From positions 19,891-83,890 of the forward strand of contig JAAXWC010000005.1 in assembly GCA_013335175.1 (NCBI GenBank): a stretch of 64,000 nt of DNA. Direction: 5' to 3'. The DNA comes from Candidatus Roizmanbacteria bacterium. GTDB taxonomy: Bacteria > Patescibacteriota > Microgenomatia > UBA1406 > GWC2-37-13. This document shows, piece after piece, positions 33,225 to 42,196 of this stretch. The number at the start of each line of letters is the position of its first letter. The stretch's first letter is position 1. The position numbers were made by a program, and so were the translations under genes. The notes under the pieces were generated by a model. It was not told the DNA's origin. It worked only from the letters and a program-made list of their open reading frames with translations, and ran no database searches.

Positions 33225-35906
33225 ATGGAACTACCTGTTTACGCACAAACATCGCAGGAGGTTATTTTAGATATGAAAACCTCAGAATCGGGGCTTTCAA
33301 TAGCAGAGGTAAAAAAACGATTGGCGCACTACGGAAAAAACGCGCTTCCAGAGAAAAAAACAGAAGGGATACTTTCCATTTTTCTTCACCAATTCCAAAG
33401 CCCTCTTGTATATATCCTTCTTATTGCAAGCGGAATCATATTCTTAATGAAAGAATATGTAGACGGATCTATTATTCTGTTCGTACTTATTTTTAATGCT
33501 ATAGTTGGCACGATCCAGGAAGGGAGAGCAGAAAATACCTTGCAAGCCCTCAAAAAATATGCAGAAACTATGGCAAAAGTGCGACGCAACGGAAAAGAAT
33601 ATATTGTTCCAGATTATGACATAGTACCAGGCGATATCATTCTTCTTCAGGAAGGAGATAAAATTTCGGCCGATGCACGAATTCTTGTCACCAATAGTCT
33701 TCGGGTAGACGAATCTACCCTTACGGGAGAATCACTTCCCATCCATAAATCCGACGATACCATTCTGGAACATATAGACACCATTGCCGATCAAAAAAAT
33801 ATGGTATTTAAAGGTACTCATGTAGTAGGCGGAAACGCACGCGCTGTGGTAATAAAAACCGGAGTACATACCGAACTTGGAAAAATCTCGCAAAAAATAA
33901 GTGATATCGATACCGAAATTCCATTAAAAAAAAACATCCGTTCCCTTACCCAACTTATTATTATCATTGTTCTTATCATCTGTTGTGGTGTTTTTTCCCT
34001 TGGATTCATATTGGGACATTCTGCGCGAGAAATGTTTGCGACGGTCATTTCCCTTGCGGTATCCATTATTCCCGAAGGCCTGCCGATTGTTATGACTCTT
34101 GTTCTGGCAACTGGTGTCTGGCGGATGAGCAAGCGGAACGCACTGGTTAAAAAACTTCAGGCAGTAGAAGCCCTGGGACAAGCACAGGTAATAGCCGTCG
34201 ATAAAACCGGTACCCTTACCAAAAATGAGCTTTCACTCCGTGAGGTATACGTAAATCAAAACGTGTTTCACATTACCGGTGAAGGGTACTCTCTCAAGGG
34301 CAATGTGTTGCTTCAGGGGGAAATCGTTGAACCTAGTAAGCATTTAGATCTTATTCTGGCAGGTAAAATTGCTGCATACGTAACTGAAAATAGTATTGTA
34401 TTTGATACTGTGTCGAAAGAATGGAAAACTTCAGGTGATCCAACCGAATCTGCGCTGTGTGTCTTTTCCCGTAAAATCGGCTTCGCGCCAGATTCCCTCG
34501 AAAAGGAAGCTCCGAAACTTTCTGAGATCCCTTTTCAATATACAAATCGATTTCATGCTATCGTAAGAAAAACATCAAAACAGACCCTCCTTGTGGTTAT
34601 TGGCGCACCGGAAGAACTCCTCGAACGATCGCTATCGCTTTGGCACAACGGAACGAGTATGCCACTTTCTGCCGCCCATACCCAAGCGTTGCATAAGCAA
34701 CTTACGAGCATGTCTCAGAAAGGACTACGGGTTATTGCGTTTGCAATGAAAGAAAATTCCGAGGAACAGATTCATCCGAACCATATTACCGATCTTACCT
34801 TTATTGGATTTTATGGTCTTCAAGATACGTTACGACCAGAGGTTCACCATGCGCTCAAACAAGCGCGAGAAGCAGGAATTCAGGTTGTTATGATTACTGG
34901 AGATCACAAAATTACGGCGGAAGCAATTGCACGAGAAGCAGGAATTTTTCAAACGGGAGACACCATACTGGACGGAAAACAAATTGACGCACTCAACGAC
35001 CAAGAACTAACAAACCAGCTCGATACTGTTTCTGTATTTGCGCGAGTTACTCCAGAACACAAATTGAGAATTGTTGAGGCATACAAAAGGAAAGGTCGTA
35101 TTGTTGCTATGACAGGCGATGGTGTTAATGATGCCCCGCCACTGGTTGCAGCCGATTTAGGGATTGGCATGGGGAAAATTGGTACGGAAGTCGCCAAAGA
35201 AGCCTCCGATATTGTTCTTCTCGATGACAACTTTGCAAGCATAGTTGCAGCGGTTGAAGAAGGAAGAAGCATTTACAAAACGATAAAAAAAGTTATCCTT
35301 TACCTCTTTTCAACCAGTTTTGGGGAGGTATCCATTATTGTAGCAGCCCTTTTCCTCGGGCTTCCGCTCCCCATTCTCCCTGCACAAATCGTTTGGCTCA
35401 ATTTTATAACCGATGGATTTCTTGATGTATCTCTTACGAATGAGCCAAAAGAAGCTGGACTGTTGAAAGGGGCGTTTCATCATCCACACAAATATTTGCT
35501 CGATGGCGTAACTGTTCAAAGGATGATACTTATGGCATTAACGATGATGGTTGGATCTATTATTTTGTTTCGGATGTACTATGAGACAGATCCGGCAAAA
35601 GCGTCTACCGTTGCCCTTACCGTTATGGCCGTATTTCAGTGGTTTAACGCATGGAACTGTCGGAATGAACGCCTTTCCCTTCTCCAGCTGAATCCCTTTT
35701 CAAATATATTTCTCGTAGGAGCAACTGGAATTGTTATTCTGTTACAACTTGCGGCGGTATATGTTCCCTTTATGCAATCATTTTTACACACCATTCCATT
35801 AGAGGGAAACGACTGGGTTCTGATTATCTTAACTGCATCGTCCATTATCGTTGTGGAAGAAATTCGAAAACTGCTGGTACGAAAATTTACTCCAATTTCA
35901 AAATAG
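33225..35906 (+). CDS. P-type cation-transporting ATPase (P2, Ca2+-type)
   Basis: The 893-residue protein has the cation ATPase N-terminal domain, the actuator loop TGES (LTGESLPI), the membrane motif PEGLP near residue 285, phosphorylated Asp326 in DKTGTLT, the nucleotide domain with KTSKQTLLVVIGAPEELL, the hinge TGDGVNDAPPL near 630, and ten predicted helices. PEGLP and the overall order place it with SERCA/PMR1-like Ca2+/Mn2+ pumps, rather than heavy-metal pumps, which have CPC. Ion identity is inferred. TATACT at 33206-33211, flanked by CATGC/GCATG, is a likely promoter. Confidence 0.93.
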   Translation: MELPVYAQTSQEVILDMKTSESGLSIAEVKKRLAHYGKNALPEKKTEGILSIFLHQFQSPLVYILLIASGIIFLMKEYVDGSIILFVLIFNAIVGTIQEGRAENTLQALKKYAETMAKVRRNGKEYIVPDYDIVPGDIILLQEGDKISADARILVTNSLRVDESTLTGESLPIHKSDDTILEHIDTIADQKNMVFKGTHVVGGNARAVVIKTGVHTELGKISQKISDIDTEIPLKKNIRSLTQLIIIIVLIICCGVFSLGFILGHSAREMFATVISLAVSIIPEGLPIVMTLVLATGVWRMSKRNALVKKLQAVEALGQAQVIAVDKTGTLTKNELSLREVYVNQNVFHITGEGYSLKGNVLLQGEIVEPSKHLDLILAGKIAAYVTENSIVFDTVSKEWKTSGDPTESALCVFSRKIGFAPDSLEKEAPKLSEIPFQYTNRFHAIVRKTSKQTLLVVIGAPEELLERSLSLWHNGTSMPLSAAHTQALHKQLTSMSQKGLRVIAFAMKENSEEQIHPNHITDLTFIGFYGLQDTLRPEVHHALKQAREAGIQVVMITGDHKITAEAIAREAGIFQTGDTILDGKQIDALNDQELTNQLDTVSVFARVTPEHKLRIVEAYKRKGRIVAMTGDGVNDAPPLVAADLGIGMGKIGTEVAKEASDIVLLDDNFASIVAAVEEGRSIYKTIKKVILYLFSTSFGEVSIIVAALFLGLPLPILPAQIVWLNFITDGFLDVSLTNEPKEAGLLKGAFHHPHKYLLDGVTVQRMILMALTMMVGSIILFRMYYETDPAKASTVALTVMAVFQWFNAWNCRNERLSLLQLNPFSNIFLVGATGIVILLQLAAVYVPFMQSFLHTIPLEGNDWVLIILTASSIIVVEEIRKLLVRKFTPISK

Positions 35907-35925
35907 TAAGCTGATAGCACTCTAT

Positions 35926-36379
35926 GGCGACGTGAACCACTATACTATTTCAAACTACTTAGAACAAGTAAAGGAAAAGGTACGTGCCTATCGTGAAAAT
36001 AAACCAGAAGAGATAATACTAATTGGTCATAGCATGGGTGGTTTTACTGCGATCATTGCAGGAAGTAGAATACCTGAAGTTACAAAAATCGTCGCGCTTT
36101 GCCCACCTCCAGATAGATTTTGATATCCCCTACGCTTTTGCAGAAGATAGCCTCCAATATTCAGCCCGCGAAGAAGTAAAAAATATCCACAAACCAATCA
36201 TGATTTTCATTGGCCTCAACGACACCGTTGTCCCTCCCGACACAACTGAAGAAATAGTGAAAAATGCACATAACCCCTATATTGTCAAACTCCCCAATGT
36301 TGGACACGACTTTCGACATGTGCAGGGGCAGTGCGAAGACATCGGAGATGAGATAGTGAAGTTTTTATGTTCCACCTAA
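35926..36379 (+). pseudogene. Truncated, frameshifted alpha/beta hydrolase copy
   Basis: This is a broken relative of the intact gene at 40255-40953. Homology begins abruptly at GDVNHYTISNY, without the first 45 or so residues, runs through GHSMGGFTAI to ALCPPPDRF, then stops; the frame resumes in a second register at FDIPYAF and ends FLCST. About 30 codons between these points are missing. The left breakpoint is within 20 bases of the stop of the P-type ATPase, suggesting a recombination junction. Confidence 0.85.
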
Positions 36380-36762
36380 AATAGTATCTGCTTTGAAGAT
36401 TTGTGTTTATATTTCCAATATCCGACCGCAATCGGAAGAGCAAGTGTGAGCGCATAGTACAAAAACACATCTGGTTTATAATATGCAGTGCCTGTTTTGA
36501 GAAGAGTCACTATAAAAATATAATCAAGTAAGATTGCCATAACGGACCATACAAAGCCTAAGCCAAAATAGCACTTTAGTTCTGGACGTTTGATCTTATC
36601 CAAGAGTACCCACATGGTAACTAGTGTTGCAAACGGCGTAATAACAATACCGATCAAGTCCTTTGGCACAATGAAAAACAAAACCATACCAGCAACATAT
36701 CCGATGAACCATAGGACTACCCCCCACAAAAGCGTGTTTTTAATTTTTTCTATTCCTGTCAT
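36376..36762 (-). CDS. Four-helix membrane protein of unknown function
   Basis: About 128 residues form four membrane helices (TLLWGVVLWFIGYVAGMVLFFI, then three more) separated by short charged loops, with a basic C-terminus (KYKHKSSKQILF). Small proteins of this layout are frequent in candidate-phyla genomes; I do not know a function. The start at 36762 (MTGIEKIKNT) is preferred to 36801. It overlaps the end of the pseudogene on the other strand by 4 bases. Confidence 0.55.
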   Translation of the reverse strand: MTGIEKIKNTLLWGVVLWFIGYVAGMVLFFIVPKDLIGIVITPFATLVTMWVLLDKIKRPELKCYFGLGFVWSVMAILLDYIFIVTLLKTGTAYYKPDVFLYYALTLALPIAVGYWKYKHKSSKQILF

Positions 36763-36814
36763 AACGTGATTGTAGTACGAAGCGATCGATAAAATCAACA
36801 ATAAACGTACCGAT

Positions 36815-36928
36815 ATGGTATATACGGAAACTCCGGTTTACCAGATGACCAAAGAATTTTTGGACAACCCAGATTATTCATTCGTAAACTATTGCAGAGT
36901 TGATATGTACCAGTCGGCTGCCTTTTAA
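36815..36928 (+). other. Possible gene fragment
   Basis: A 37-codon frame (MVYTETPVYQ..., ending MYQSAAF) lies between a membrane protein and trehalase. The frame stays open upstream without a start, and there is no ribosome-binding site. It reads like real protein sequence but is probably a remnant of a larger gene. Confidence 0.25.
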
Positions 36929-36978
36929 TCAGAAAAGCACTCTACAGGGAAACTGGGCGGGTACCTATTGCAACTTTT

Positions 36979-38460
36979 TCATCTCAGTGCCATAAGCACG
37001 CCGTTGGTCCATCCAAACCCCGTTTGCACCGAATACTCTCCCCCGTCTGCGATCTGCAACTCATCAACCACATTATATTTTTCAAAAATAGTACCAGTTT
37101 CTTTATACAGATCAAGACATGTTTGGGTAAACCGACGTGCTATTTCATCGGCCAACTCCGCAAACCCATAGTTTTTCAATCCAATATATGCAAAATATTG
37201 CAAAGGAGCCCACCCATTTGGACTATCCCATTGCTCTTTTGTAGTATTTAATGTAGTTACAAGCCCGCCGCGTTTCAAAAAATCCTGATTTAGTTTTTCA
37301 GCTATTATTCTTGCCTGATCTGGTGTGGCAATACCAGCAAAAAGTGGGAGAGTTGCCGCAAGAGAAAAACACGGAGTATGTTTTTTCGCACTTAAATCGT
37401 AATCCATAAAGAAGTTTTGTTCTGCTGACCAAAATATCCGAAGAATAGACTCTTTCCGAGACGCAGCTTTTTTCGTATAAAATGCGGATTTCTCCGACTG
37501 TCCAACAAGAGAGAACCATCTGCCCATACGCTCTTCCATCATAGCAATAAGGCAGTTGAGGTCTACGGGAAGAATATCAGTCGCGTAAATCGTTCGAAGA
37601 TCACCCGGGATTTTGCACCACCTACTAGAAAAGTCCCATCCAGACTCGGCAGCTGAACGAATATGTCGATAAAATGCGGGCCTTTCCTCTGAAGATAACC
37701 CTTTGGCAAGCTCTACATCTTCTTTATGCGATTCTGGACGCGGGGTATCGAGTTGATCATAATAACGATTCAGCGTAGCGCCATTACCTGTAACTGCGTG
37801 TCCAAACTCCTTCGACATCCAGTATTCATATTCTTTTTCTATATAAGGAAGATACTGAGGGATAAGATCTTTGTGGCCATAATCTGCCAATAGCTGCACC
37901 ATTAGCGCAAAGAACGGCGGTTGGGATCGGGACGCCAGATAAACCCTATTTCCGTTTGGGATATACCCGATTTCTTCCAGCAAATGGACAAAATTGTCGC
38001 ACATCTCTATCACAATACCTGTTAAGCCGTCACGAACCAGACCAAGCGCGGTAAAGTACGAGTCCCAGTAATAAATGCTGCGGAATCGCCCTCCAGGAAC
38101 AATATATGAGTGTGGTAACGGGATGAACGTATCGTGTTTGGCAACCGGTGTTGTTTGTTTGCGATACAGATGGTGCCAAAGCTTTGAGATATATTCATAC
38201 ATCGATAAAGGAGTTTCTTTTGCGATAAGGATTGGCGGATAGATCTGGTTTGGGAGGGTAAATTCTTCGGTGATAAACGACAGATGGTTAAAATTCACCT
38301 GGTCTTTTTCAGCGAGATAGCGGGCGAGAATAAGCTCTGGGTCGCGATTAGGGACTGCGTCTACAAATGTAATTCCATCTCCTAAAACTTGAGCAAGTTG
38401 CGTCTCTTCAAACAGTGTTCCATGAAGTTGCGGATACGAAGATAAGTTGAGATATTTCAT
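36979..38460 (-). CDS. treA: Trehalase (GH37)
   Basis: The roughly 493-residue protein has both GH37 signatures: PGGRFRSIYYWDSYFTALGL (about 122) and QWDSPNGWAP (about 425). The catalytic acid and base positions are met by SGWDFSSRW and IFEKYN. No signal peptide is seen from ATG at 38460, so it is probably cytoplasmic, splitting trehalose into two glucoses. Length is a little below E. coli TreF. It is isolated, with no trehalose transporter or synthase nearby. Confidence 0.93.
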   Translation of the reverse strand: MKYLNLSSYPQLHGTLFEETQLAQVLGDGITFVDAVPNRDPELILARYLAEKDQVNFNHLSFITEEFTLPNQIYPPILIAKETPLSMYEYISKLWHHLYRKQTTPVAKHDTFIPLPHSYIVPGGRFRSIYYWDSYFTALGLVRDGLTGIVIEMCDNFVHLLEEIGYIPNGNRVYLASRSQPPFFALMVQLLADYGHKDLIPQYLPYIEKEYEYWMSKEFGHAVTGNGATLNRYYDQLDTPRPESHKEDVELAKGLSSEERPAFYRHIRSAAESGWDFSSRWCKIPGDLRTIYATDILPVDLNCLIAMMEERMGRWFSLVGQSEKSAFYTKKAASRKESILRIFWSAEQNFFMDYDLSAKKHTPCFSLAATLPLFAGIATPDQARIIAEKLNQDFLKRGGLVTTLNTTKEQWDSPNGWAPLQYFAYIGLKNYGFAELADEIARRFTQTCLDLYKETGTIFEKYNVVDELQIADGGEYSVQTGFGWTNGVLMALR

Positions 38461-38591
38461 GGGCAAAAAGGCATATAAATAAACAGGCACGGGATCATTC
38501 CTTTAAGTATATGAGAATACACACTCAATGCAAACTGATTTCATACGTATTCAATCCAAAAAACTCAGATTCGCCATCTCCGCGTGAAATT

Positions 38592-38717
38592 TTATGTTTG
38601 TTTTTGCAGATTCCTCGATAATGCGGGCATAATTTCTTCAATTCTTAATTTTTTTGCTATATCTTTATTTTCAGCAAAGTCGTTTACTATTTTTTTCATT
38701 ATAATAATTTTTCTCAT
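38592..38717 (-). CDS. 41-residue ORF coupled to the upstream gene by ATGA
   Basis: ATG at 38717 overlaps the TGA of the preceding gene and opens MRKIIIMKKIVNDFAENKDIAKKLRIEEIM, ending NLQKQT. The charged helical sequence and coupling make it more credible than chance, but no family is recognised. It could be the displaced tail of the upstream protein after a frameshift. Confidence 0.4.
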   Translation of the reverse strand: MRKIIIMKKIVNDFAENKDIAKKLRIEEIMPALSRNLQKQT

Positions 38718-39301
38718 ATGAATTTTGGAGTCTTATATTTAGCTCGTTTTCTATCACGAATTGCCTTGTCATATACATCACCGATATTTGATAGTAAATA
38801 ATTGAACTCTGGAGTTTCATGAAGCGAAAGGTCTACTGCCACCAATGTTCCCTGAAAATTGGGTAATGTGTCCTTTGCACTATGCCGATCTTTTTCTGGA
38901 TCAGCGTATAACTTTGGCAATCCTTTGATTCGTTTTCTATATTTTAACAACGTATATTCCGCACCACCACTGTAAATAACAAAATAGTTACGGGTAATCT
39001 TAGCAATGGATTTAATAAAAAATAGTCCAGCCCCAGCATTTTCAGCAGTCTTAATGATTTTGATGGGTACAAATCGCCCGGATTCTTCCTTTTTATGATA
39101 AATAAATGGAGAAGGTGTTCTGGTAAGGTCGTAGAGACCCATTCTATCTAAATATCGTCCTGTTTCAGGAACTGTGCCAACAATTTCAGTATTTTCCTTC
39201 CCTGCTCGGATTGCAAGTGCTGCTGCCACTACAAGATTAGCAGGATGAACGGTAACCCACCTCTCGTGTGTTGATATTATGAGCTTTTCAGGATTTGTCA
39301 A
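38714..39301 (-). CDS. Truncated GHKL ATPase-like protein with STAS-like N-terminus
   Basis: The region NAGAGLFFIKSIAKITRNYFVIYSGGAEY resembles the lid and G-box of histidine-kinase-like ATPases, and KLIISTHERWVTVHPANLVVAAAL plus YLDRMGLYDL resembles the STAS-like part that precedes them. The helix with the ATP-binding Glu/Asn (N-box) is not there, and only about 35 residues separate the two parts, so an internal deletion is likely. The only starts are non-ATG (TTG at 39301); the frame is open to 39370. Its stop overlaps the small downstream ORF. Confidence 0.45.
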   Translation of the reverse strand: MTNPEKLIISTHERWVTVHPANLVVAAALAIRAGKENTEIVGTVPETGRYLDRMGLYDLTRTPSPFIYHKKEESGRFVPIKIIKTAENAGAGLFFIKSIAKITRNYFVIYSGGAEYTLLKYRKRIKGLPKLYADPEKDRHSAKDTLPNFQGTLVAVDLSLHETPEFNYLLSNIGDVYDKAIRDRKRAKYKTPKFI

Positions 39302-39481
39302 ATCAAGCGACTGTACAAAACTCTTGAAATTACGTAAATTTCCTTGATTTGATAAAATATCTTCATGTCGTTAGTTTTACCCGTAGAGGGTTTTTTTGTC
39401 AATAAGCACCCAACGGGTAAATTTCCCCCGTAGGTGGCCTTTTAAAAAAAGTACCCGACAGGAAACAGTGTTTCAGTTAGA

Positions 39482-40000
39482 TCACCCTCGTAAACCTGCA
39501 ATATCTAGCTTTTTCATATTCATCATACGCTTATAAGCTCCAGGCAGCCGTATCAATTCATTCATGTTTTCCGGTGTAATTTGCCAACTAACACCATATT
39601 TGTCTTCAAGCCAGCCGCACTGTTCAAAGTTAGGGTTTGCGGATAGTTTTTCCCAGTAATAATCAATTTCTTCTTGATCTTTGCATTTCACCATCAGTGA
39701 AATCGCTGGGGTAAATGTAAAATCTTGCATGTCATTGCCACTATCCATAATTGCTAGCCAATCATTAAAAAGCCTAAAGTCTGCAAACATAATCATTCCT
39801 TCACGATCAGGATTCATACCAGTTGGATATTTATTAATATTTTTACTTATTTCACTGTTTTGAAATACCGAAGTATAAAATTTCATCGCTTCTTCTGCCT
39901 TACCGATATTATCTTTTGTAAAAAGAGCTGCAGATAAATCAGTTCCCATTACAACAGCAAATGAAGCTTGTGGAAAAATGTCTTTCGTGAGGTAATTCAA
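39482..40000 (-). CDS. PhnB-like VOC protein with unusual N-terminus
   Basis: The core matches PhnB-like/3-demethylubiquinone methyltransferase-like VOC proteins: GKAEEAMKFYTSVFQNSEI, EGMIMFADFRLFNDWLAIMDSG, FTFTPAISLMVKCKDQEEIDYYWEKL and CGWLEDKYGVSWQI. The N-terminus before AEEAM is not the usual short strand, and the frame starts at TTG (40000), open to a TAA near 40040; ATG at 39949 is an alternative. A preceding domain may have been lost. The substrate is unknown. Confidence 0.65.
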   Translation of the reverse strand: MNYLTKDIFPQASFAVVMGTDLSAALFTKDNIGKAEEAMKFYTSVFQNSEISKNINKYPTGMNPDREGMIMFADFRLFNDWLAIMDSGNDMQDFTFTPAISLMVKCKDQEEIDYYWEKLSANPNFEQCGWLEDKYGVSWQITPENMNELIRLPGAYKRMMNMKKLDIAGLRG

Positions 40001-40082
40001 AGCAGATTCGTGTTCGGAAACAATCCGTTCTTTGGTTTAATAACAACTTGACATTCATCTTTTTCAATATACTTGAAATCGT

Positions 40083-40176
40083 ATATTTTCTCCCGCTTCA
40101 CGGGCTACAGTTTGTACAAGCTTCTTTATAGAATACTTGGTTTTGCCTGTTCATAGGTAATCTTTTGCTTTTTCAT
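40083..40176 (-). pseudogene. Decayed copy of the 36-residue PurM-like ORF
   Basis: Reading from 40176, MKKQKITYEQ matches the start of the ORF at 30154-30264; the frame is then broken, and KKLVQTVAREAGEN continues in another frame. It lies immediately upstream of the intact alpha/beta hydrolase on the other strand. Confidence 0.5.
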
Positions 40177-40241
40177 GGCACAATAATAGCGGTCATAAAA
40201 TTACTGCACAAGAGTGCGCATGGATCTATCTCTCCTAGTGC

Positions 40242-40247
40242 TATAAT
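40242..40247 (+). promoter_or_regulatory. -10 element of the alpha/beta hydrolase
   Basis: TATAAT is followed by 7 bases and the ATG at 40255, the leaderless spacing used across this window. This also decides the start: the longer in-frame ORF from 40165 would read through the promoter. Confidence 0.6.
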
Positions 40248-40254
40248 TGTTTTC

Positions 40255-40953
40255 ATGAAACTTGCGTTGCTGTTACCCGGATACCTCGATTCACCTGATT
40301 ATTTACACATGAAGATCTTTGAAAAAGGGCTGAAAGAATTGGGGTACACAGTGGAAAGAATAGATCCATGTAGTCTGTGGGAAAATGGCGACGTGAACCA
40401 CTATACGATTTCAAACTACATCAAACAAGTTAAAGAAAAAATTGAATCATATGAAAATAATAATTTTGAAGAAATTATATTAATAGGCCATAGTATGGGT
40501 GGTTTTACTGCAATACTTGCCGGATGCAAAATACCACAAGTCACAAAGATTATTGCCCTTTGTCCCCCATCCACTTTAGAAGATTCAGCAAAGAAATGGA
40601 ACGATCAAGGAGTTCGACACTCCAAAAGAGATTTACCGGACAATCCAAACCAATTTCGCGTATTTGATATCCCCTACGCTTTTGTAGAAGATGGCCTCCA
40701 CTATTCGGCTCTCGAAGCGGTGAAACACATACACAAACCTCTCATGATACTCATAGCTCTCAATGACACTGTTGTGCTCCCTGAAAAAACAGAGGTAATT
40801 GTGAAAAATGCAGATCGGCCTTACGTAGTACGACAACCAAACATGGGACACAATTTTCGACATTCAGAAGAGCAATGTTCTCTCGTAATGGATGAAATAA
40901 AGAAGTTTCTGGATGCGTATCTTCATTCCTCCACTGCTAAACGAAACTCCTGA
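40255..40953 (+). CDS. Alpha/beta hydrolase
   Basis: The 232-residue protein has the nucleophile elbow GHSMGGFTA with its serine, an acid in IALNDTVV and a histidine in MGHNFRH, so the Ser-Asp-His triad is complete. It resembles RBBP9/YdeN-like small serine hydrolases with no signal peptide. Substrate unknown. A broken second copy lies at 35926-36379, so this locus has been duplicated. Its last bases overlap the Mug gene on the opposite strand. Confidence 0.85.
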   Translation: MKLALLLPGYLDSPDYLHMKIFEKGLKELGYTVERIDPCSLWENGDVNHYTISNYIKQVKEKIESYENNNFEEIILIGHSMGGFTAILAGCKIPQVTKIIALCPPSTLEDSAKKWNDQGVRHSKRDLPDNPNQFRVFDIPYAFVEDGLHYSALEAVKHIHKPLMILIALNDTVVLPEKTEVIVKNADRPYVVRQPNMGHNFRHSEEQCSLVMDEIKKFLDAYLHSSTAKRNS

Positions 40954-41468
40954 AAGATCCGGACAAAATCAGAGGGTTTGTAGTGAGCATTTAACCCGCT
41001 CGGACTCGGAAGTAGCCACACATGAGCGCCACCCAGTAGCTCGTTTTGCATACCAATTGTAGCTTTTGGCTTACTAAACGCCGCTCGATATGCCTGTATA
41101 CCGACAAATGCCACCCATTTAGGATGATATTTTTCTATTTTTTCTATCAAAATTTTTCCACCAGCCTGATATCCTTCTTTTGATATTTCTGAAGCAGAAG
41201 TAGATGCTCGAGACACCACATTCGTCAGACCATATCCAAGGCGCAACATTTCACTACTTTCTGATGGCTTTAATAAACGATCCGTAAAACCTGCGCCATA
41301 GAGAGTTGGCCAAAATCTGTTCCCCGGTCTCGCATAATGAAATCCGGTGTAGGCCGTATAGAGCCCCGGATTAATGCCGACAAACAAAATAGTCAGATCG
41401 GATTTGATAACATCCTCAACTGTCTTATTCGCACAAGCTTCAAGTTCTTTTTTTGTAGGGAGTGACAT
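40923..41468 (-). CDS. mug: Mismatch-specific uracil/thymine DNA glycosylase (Mug-type)
   Basis: The 181 residues carry the uracil-DNA glycosylase superfamily motifs of the Mug branch: GINPG (31-35) at the active site and LPSPSGLNAHY near residue 155, equivalent to the NPSGLN loop that wedges into mismatches. It removes U, T or ethenocytosine opposite G. It is one base downstream of a P-loop kinase gene on the same strand, probably co-transcribed. Confidence 0.88.
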   Translation of the reverse strand: MSLPTKKELEACANKTVEDVIKSDLTILFVGINPGLYTAYTGFHYARPGNRFWPTLYGAGFTDRLLKPSESSEMLRLGYGLTNVVSRASTSASEISKEGYQAGGKILIEKIEKYHPKWVAFVGIQAYRAAFSKPKATIGMQNELLGGAHVWLLPSPSGLNAHYKPSDFVRIFQEFRLAVEE

Positions 41469-41469
41469 T

Positions 41470-42003
41470 TTAACCTAGGTTGTAATGGCTCATAATATCC
41501 CGAACTACCTGATCCGGAGATAAATTACTTGTATCGACACTATACTGATTTGGAAAATCTAATTTTTCAAACGACTCTGGATACTGCTCATGCCATTCAT
41601 TTAGCCGTTCAACGGTACTGATTTTTTTGAGATTTTTTCGTGATTCTTCACCGATACGTTTTATTAATATATCTTTTGTTGCAGTAAGATAAACAACCAA
41701 GCATTCTCCGTTATTGTCTAATACCGTTTGCCATATTTTTTTGTAAAACTCTTCGTTATCTCTCATAATTACTCCCGTTGCTATCATATTCATGTCGGTC
41801 TTTGCAGATTCTTCAATAATCCGAAGCCGAAACTCTTTTTCAAGTTTCCGCCTTATTGCATTATCATACCCATACAATTCACACAACACATTGAGAATCA
41901 TATGATTATGGAAAAGTGTGTAGCCAGTTTTTTTTGACAACCGAGTAGCAACAGTCAATTTTCCTGTTCCTGGAGCTCCATACAGTAAGATAAGTTTCAT
42001 CAA
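41470..42003 (-). CDS. P-loop kinase-like protein
   Basis: The 177-residue protein has a Walker A GAPGTGKLT (9-17) and the CLVVYLTATKDILIKRI segment typical of small-molecule P-loop kinases of the adenylate/shikimate type; the lid region RIGEESRKNLKKI is basic. No specificity motif is recognised. It probably phosphorylates a small molecule such as a nucleoside or sugar. Co-directional with mug. Confidence 0.7.
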   Translation of the reverse strand: MMKLILLYGAPGTGKLTVATRLSKKTGYTLFHNHMILNVLCELYGYDNAIRRKLEKEFRLRIIEESAKTDMNMIATGVIMRDNEEFYKKIWQTVLDNNGECLVVYLTATKDILIKRIGEESRKNLKKISTVERLNEWHEQYPESFEKLDFPNQYSVDTSNLSPDQVVRDIMSHYNLG

Positions 42004-42104
42004 TATATAATAGCATGCTTTGAACCGATTTAAAACTAAAATCTTTACGGACGCTGATTACTTTAGAAGGAACTATTACTAATCTAAACGTCTCGCGACA
42101 CCAT

Positions 42105-42134
42105 AAAAAAAAACCCTTTCGGAGGTCTTTTTTT
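42105..42134. terminator. Probable bidirectional terminator
   Basis: A run of eight A, a short ACC(C)T-TTCGG-AGGT hairpin and a run of seven T form a structure that would work from either side. It separates the divergent kinase/mug genes from the DUF3800 gene. The hairpin is short and has a bulge, so confidence is moderate. Confidence 0.45.
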
Positions 42135-42196
42135 GTTGGCACTGGTTGACACTTTTACCAAACATCCTCACCAGTATTGGTGATAGAATAATTCAC

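Noticed and set aside
39371..39450. Riboswitch or attenuator in the ACCCG-rich stretch
   Set aside because: Several short ACCC/GGGT repeats suggest small hairpins, but no consistent structure or known aptamer core could be drawn.
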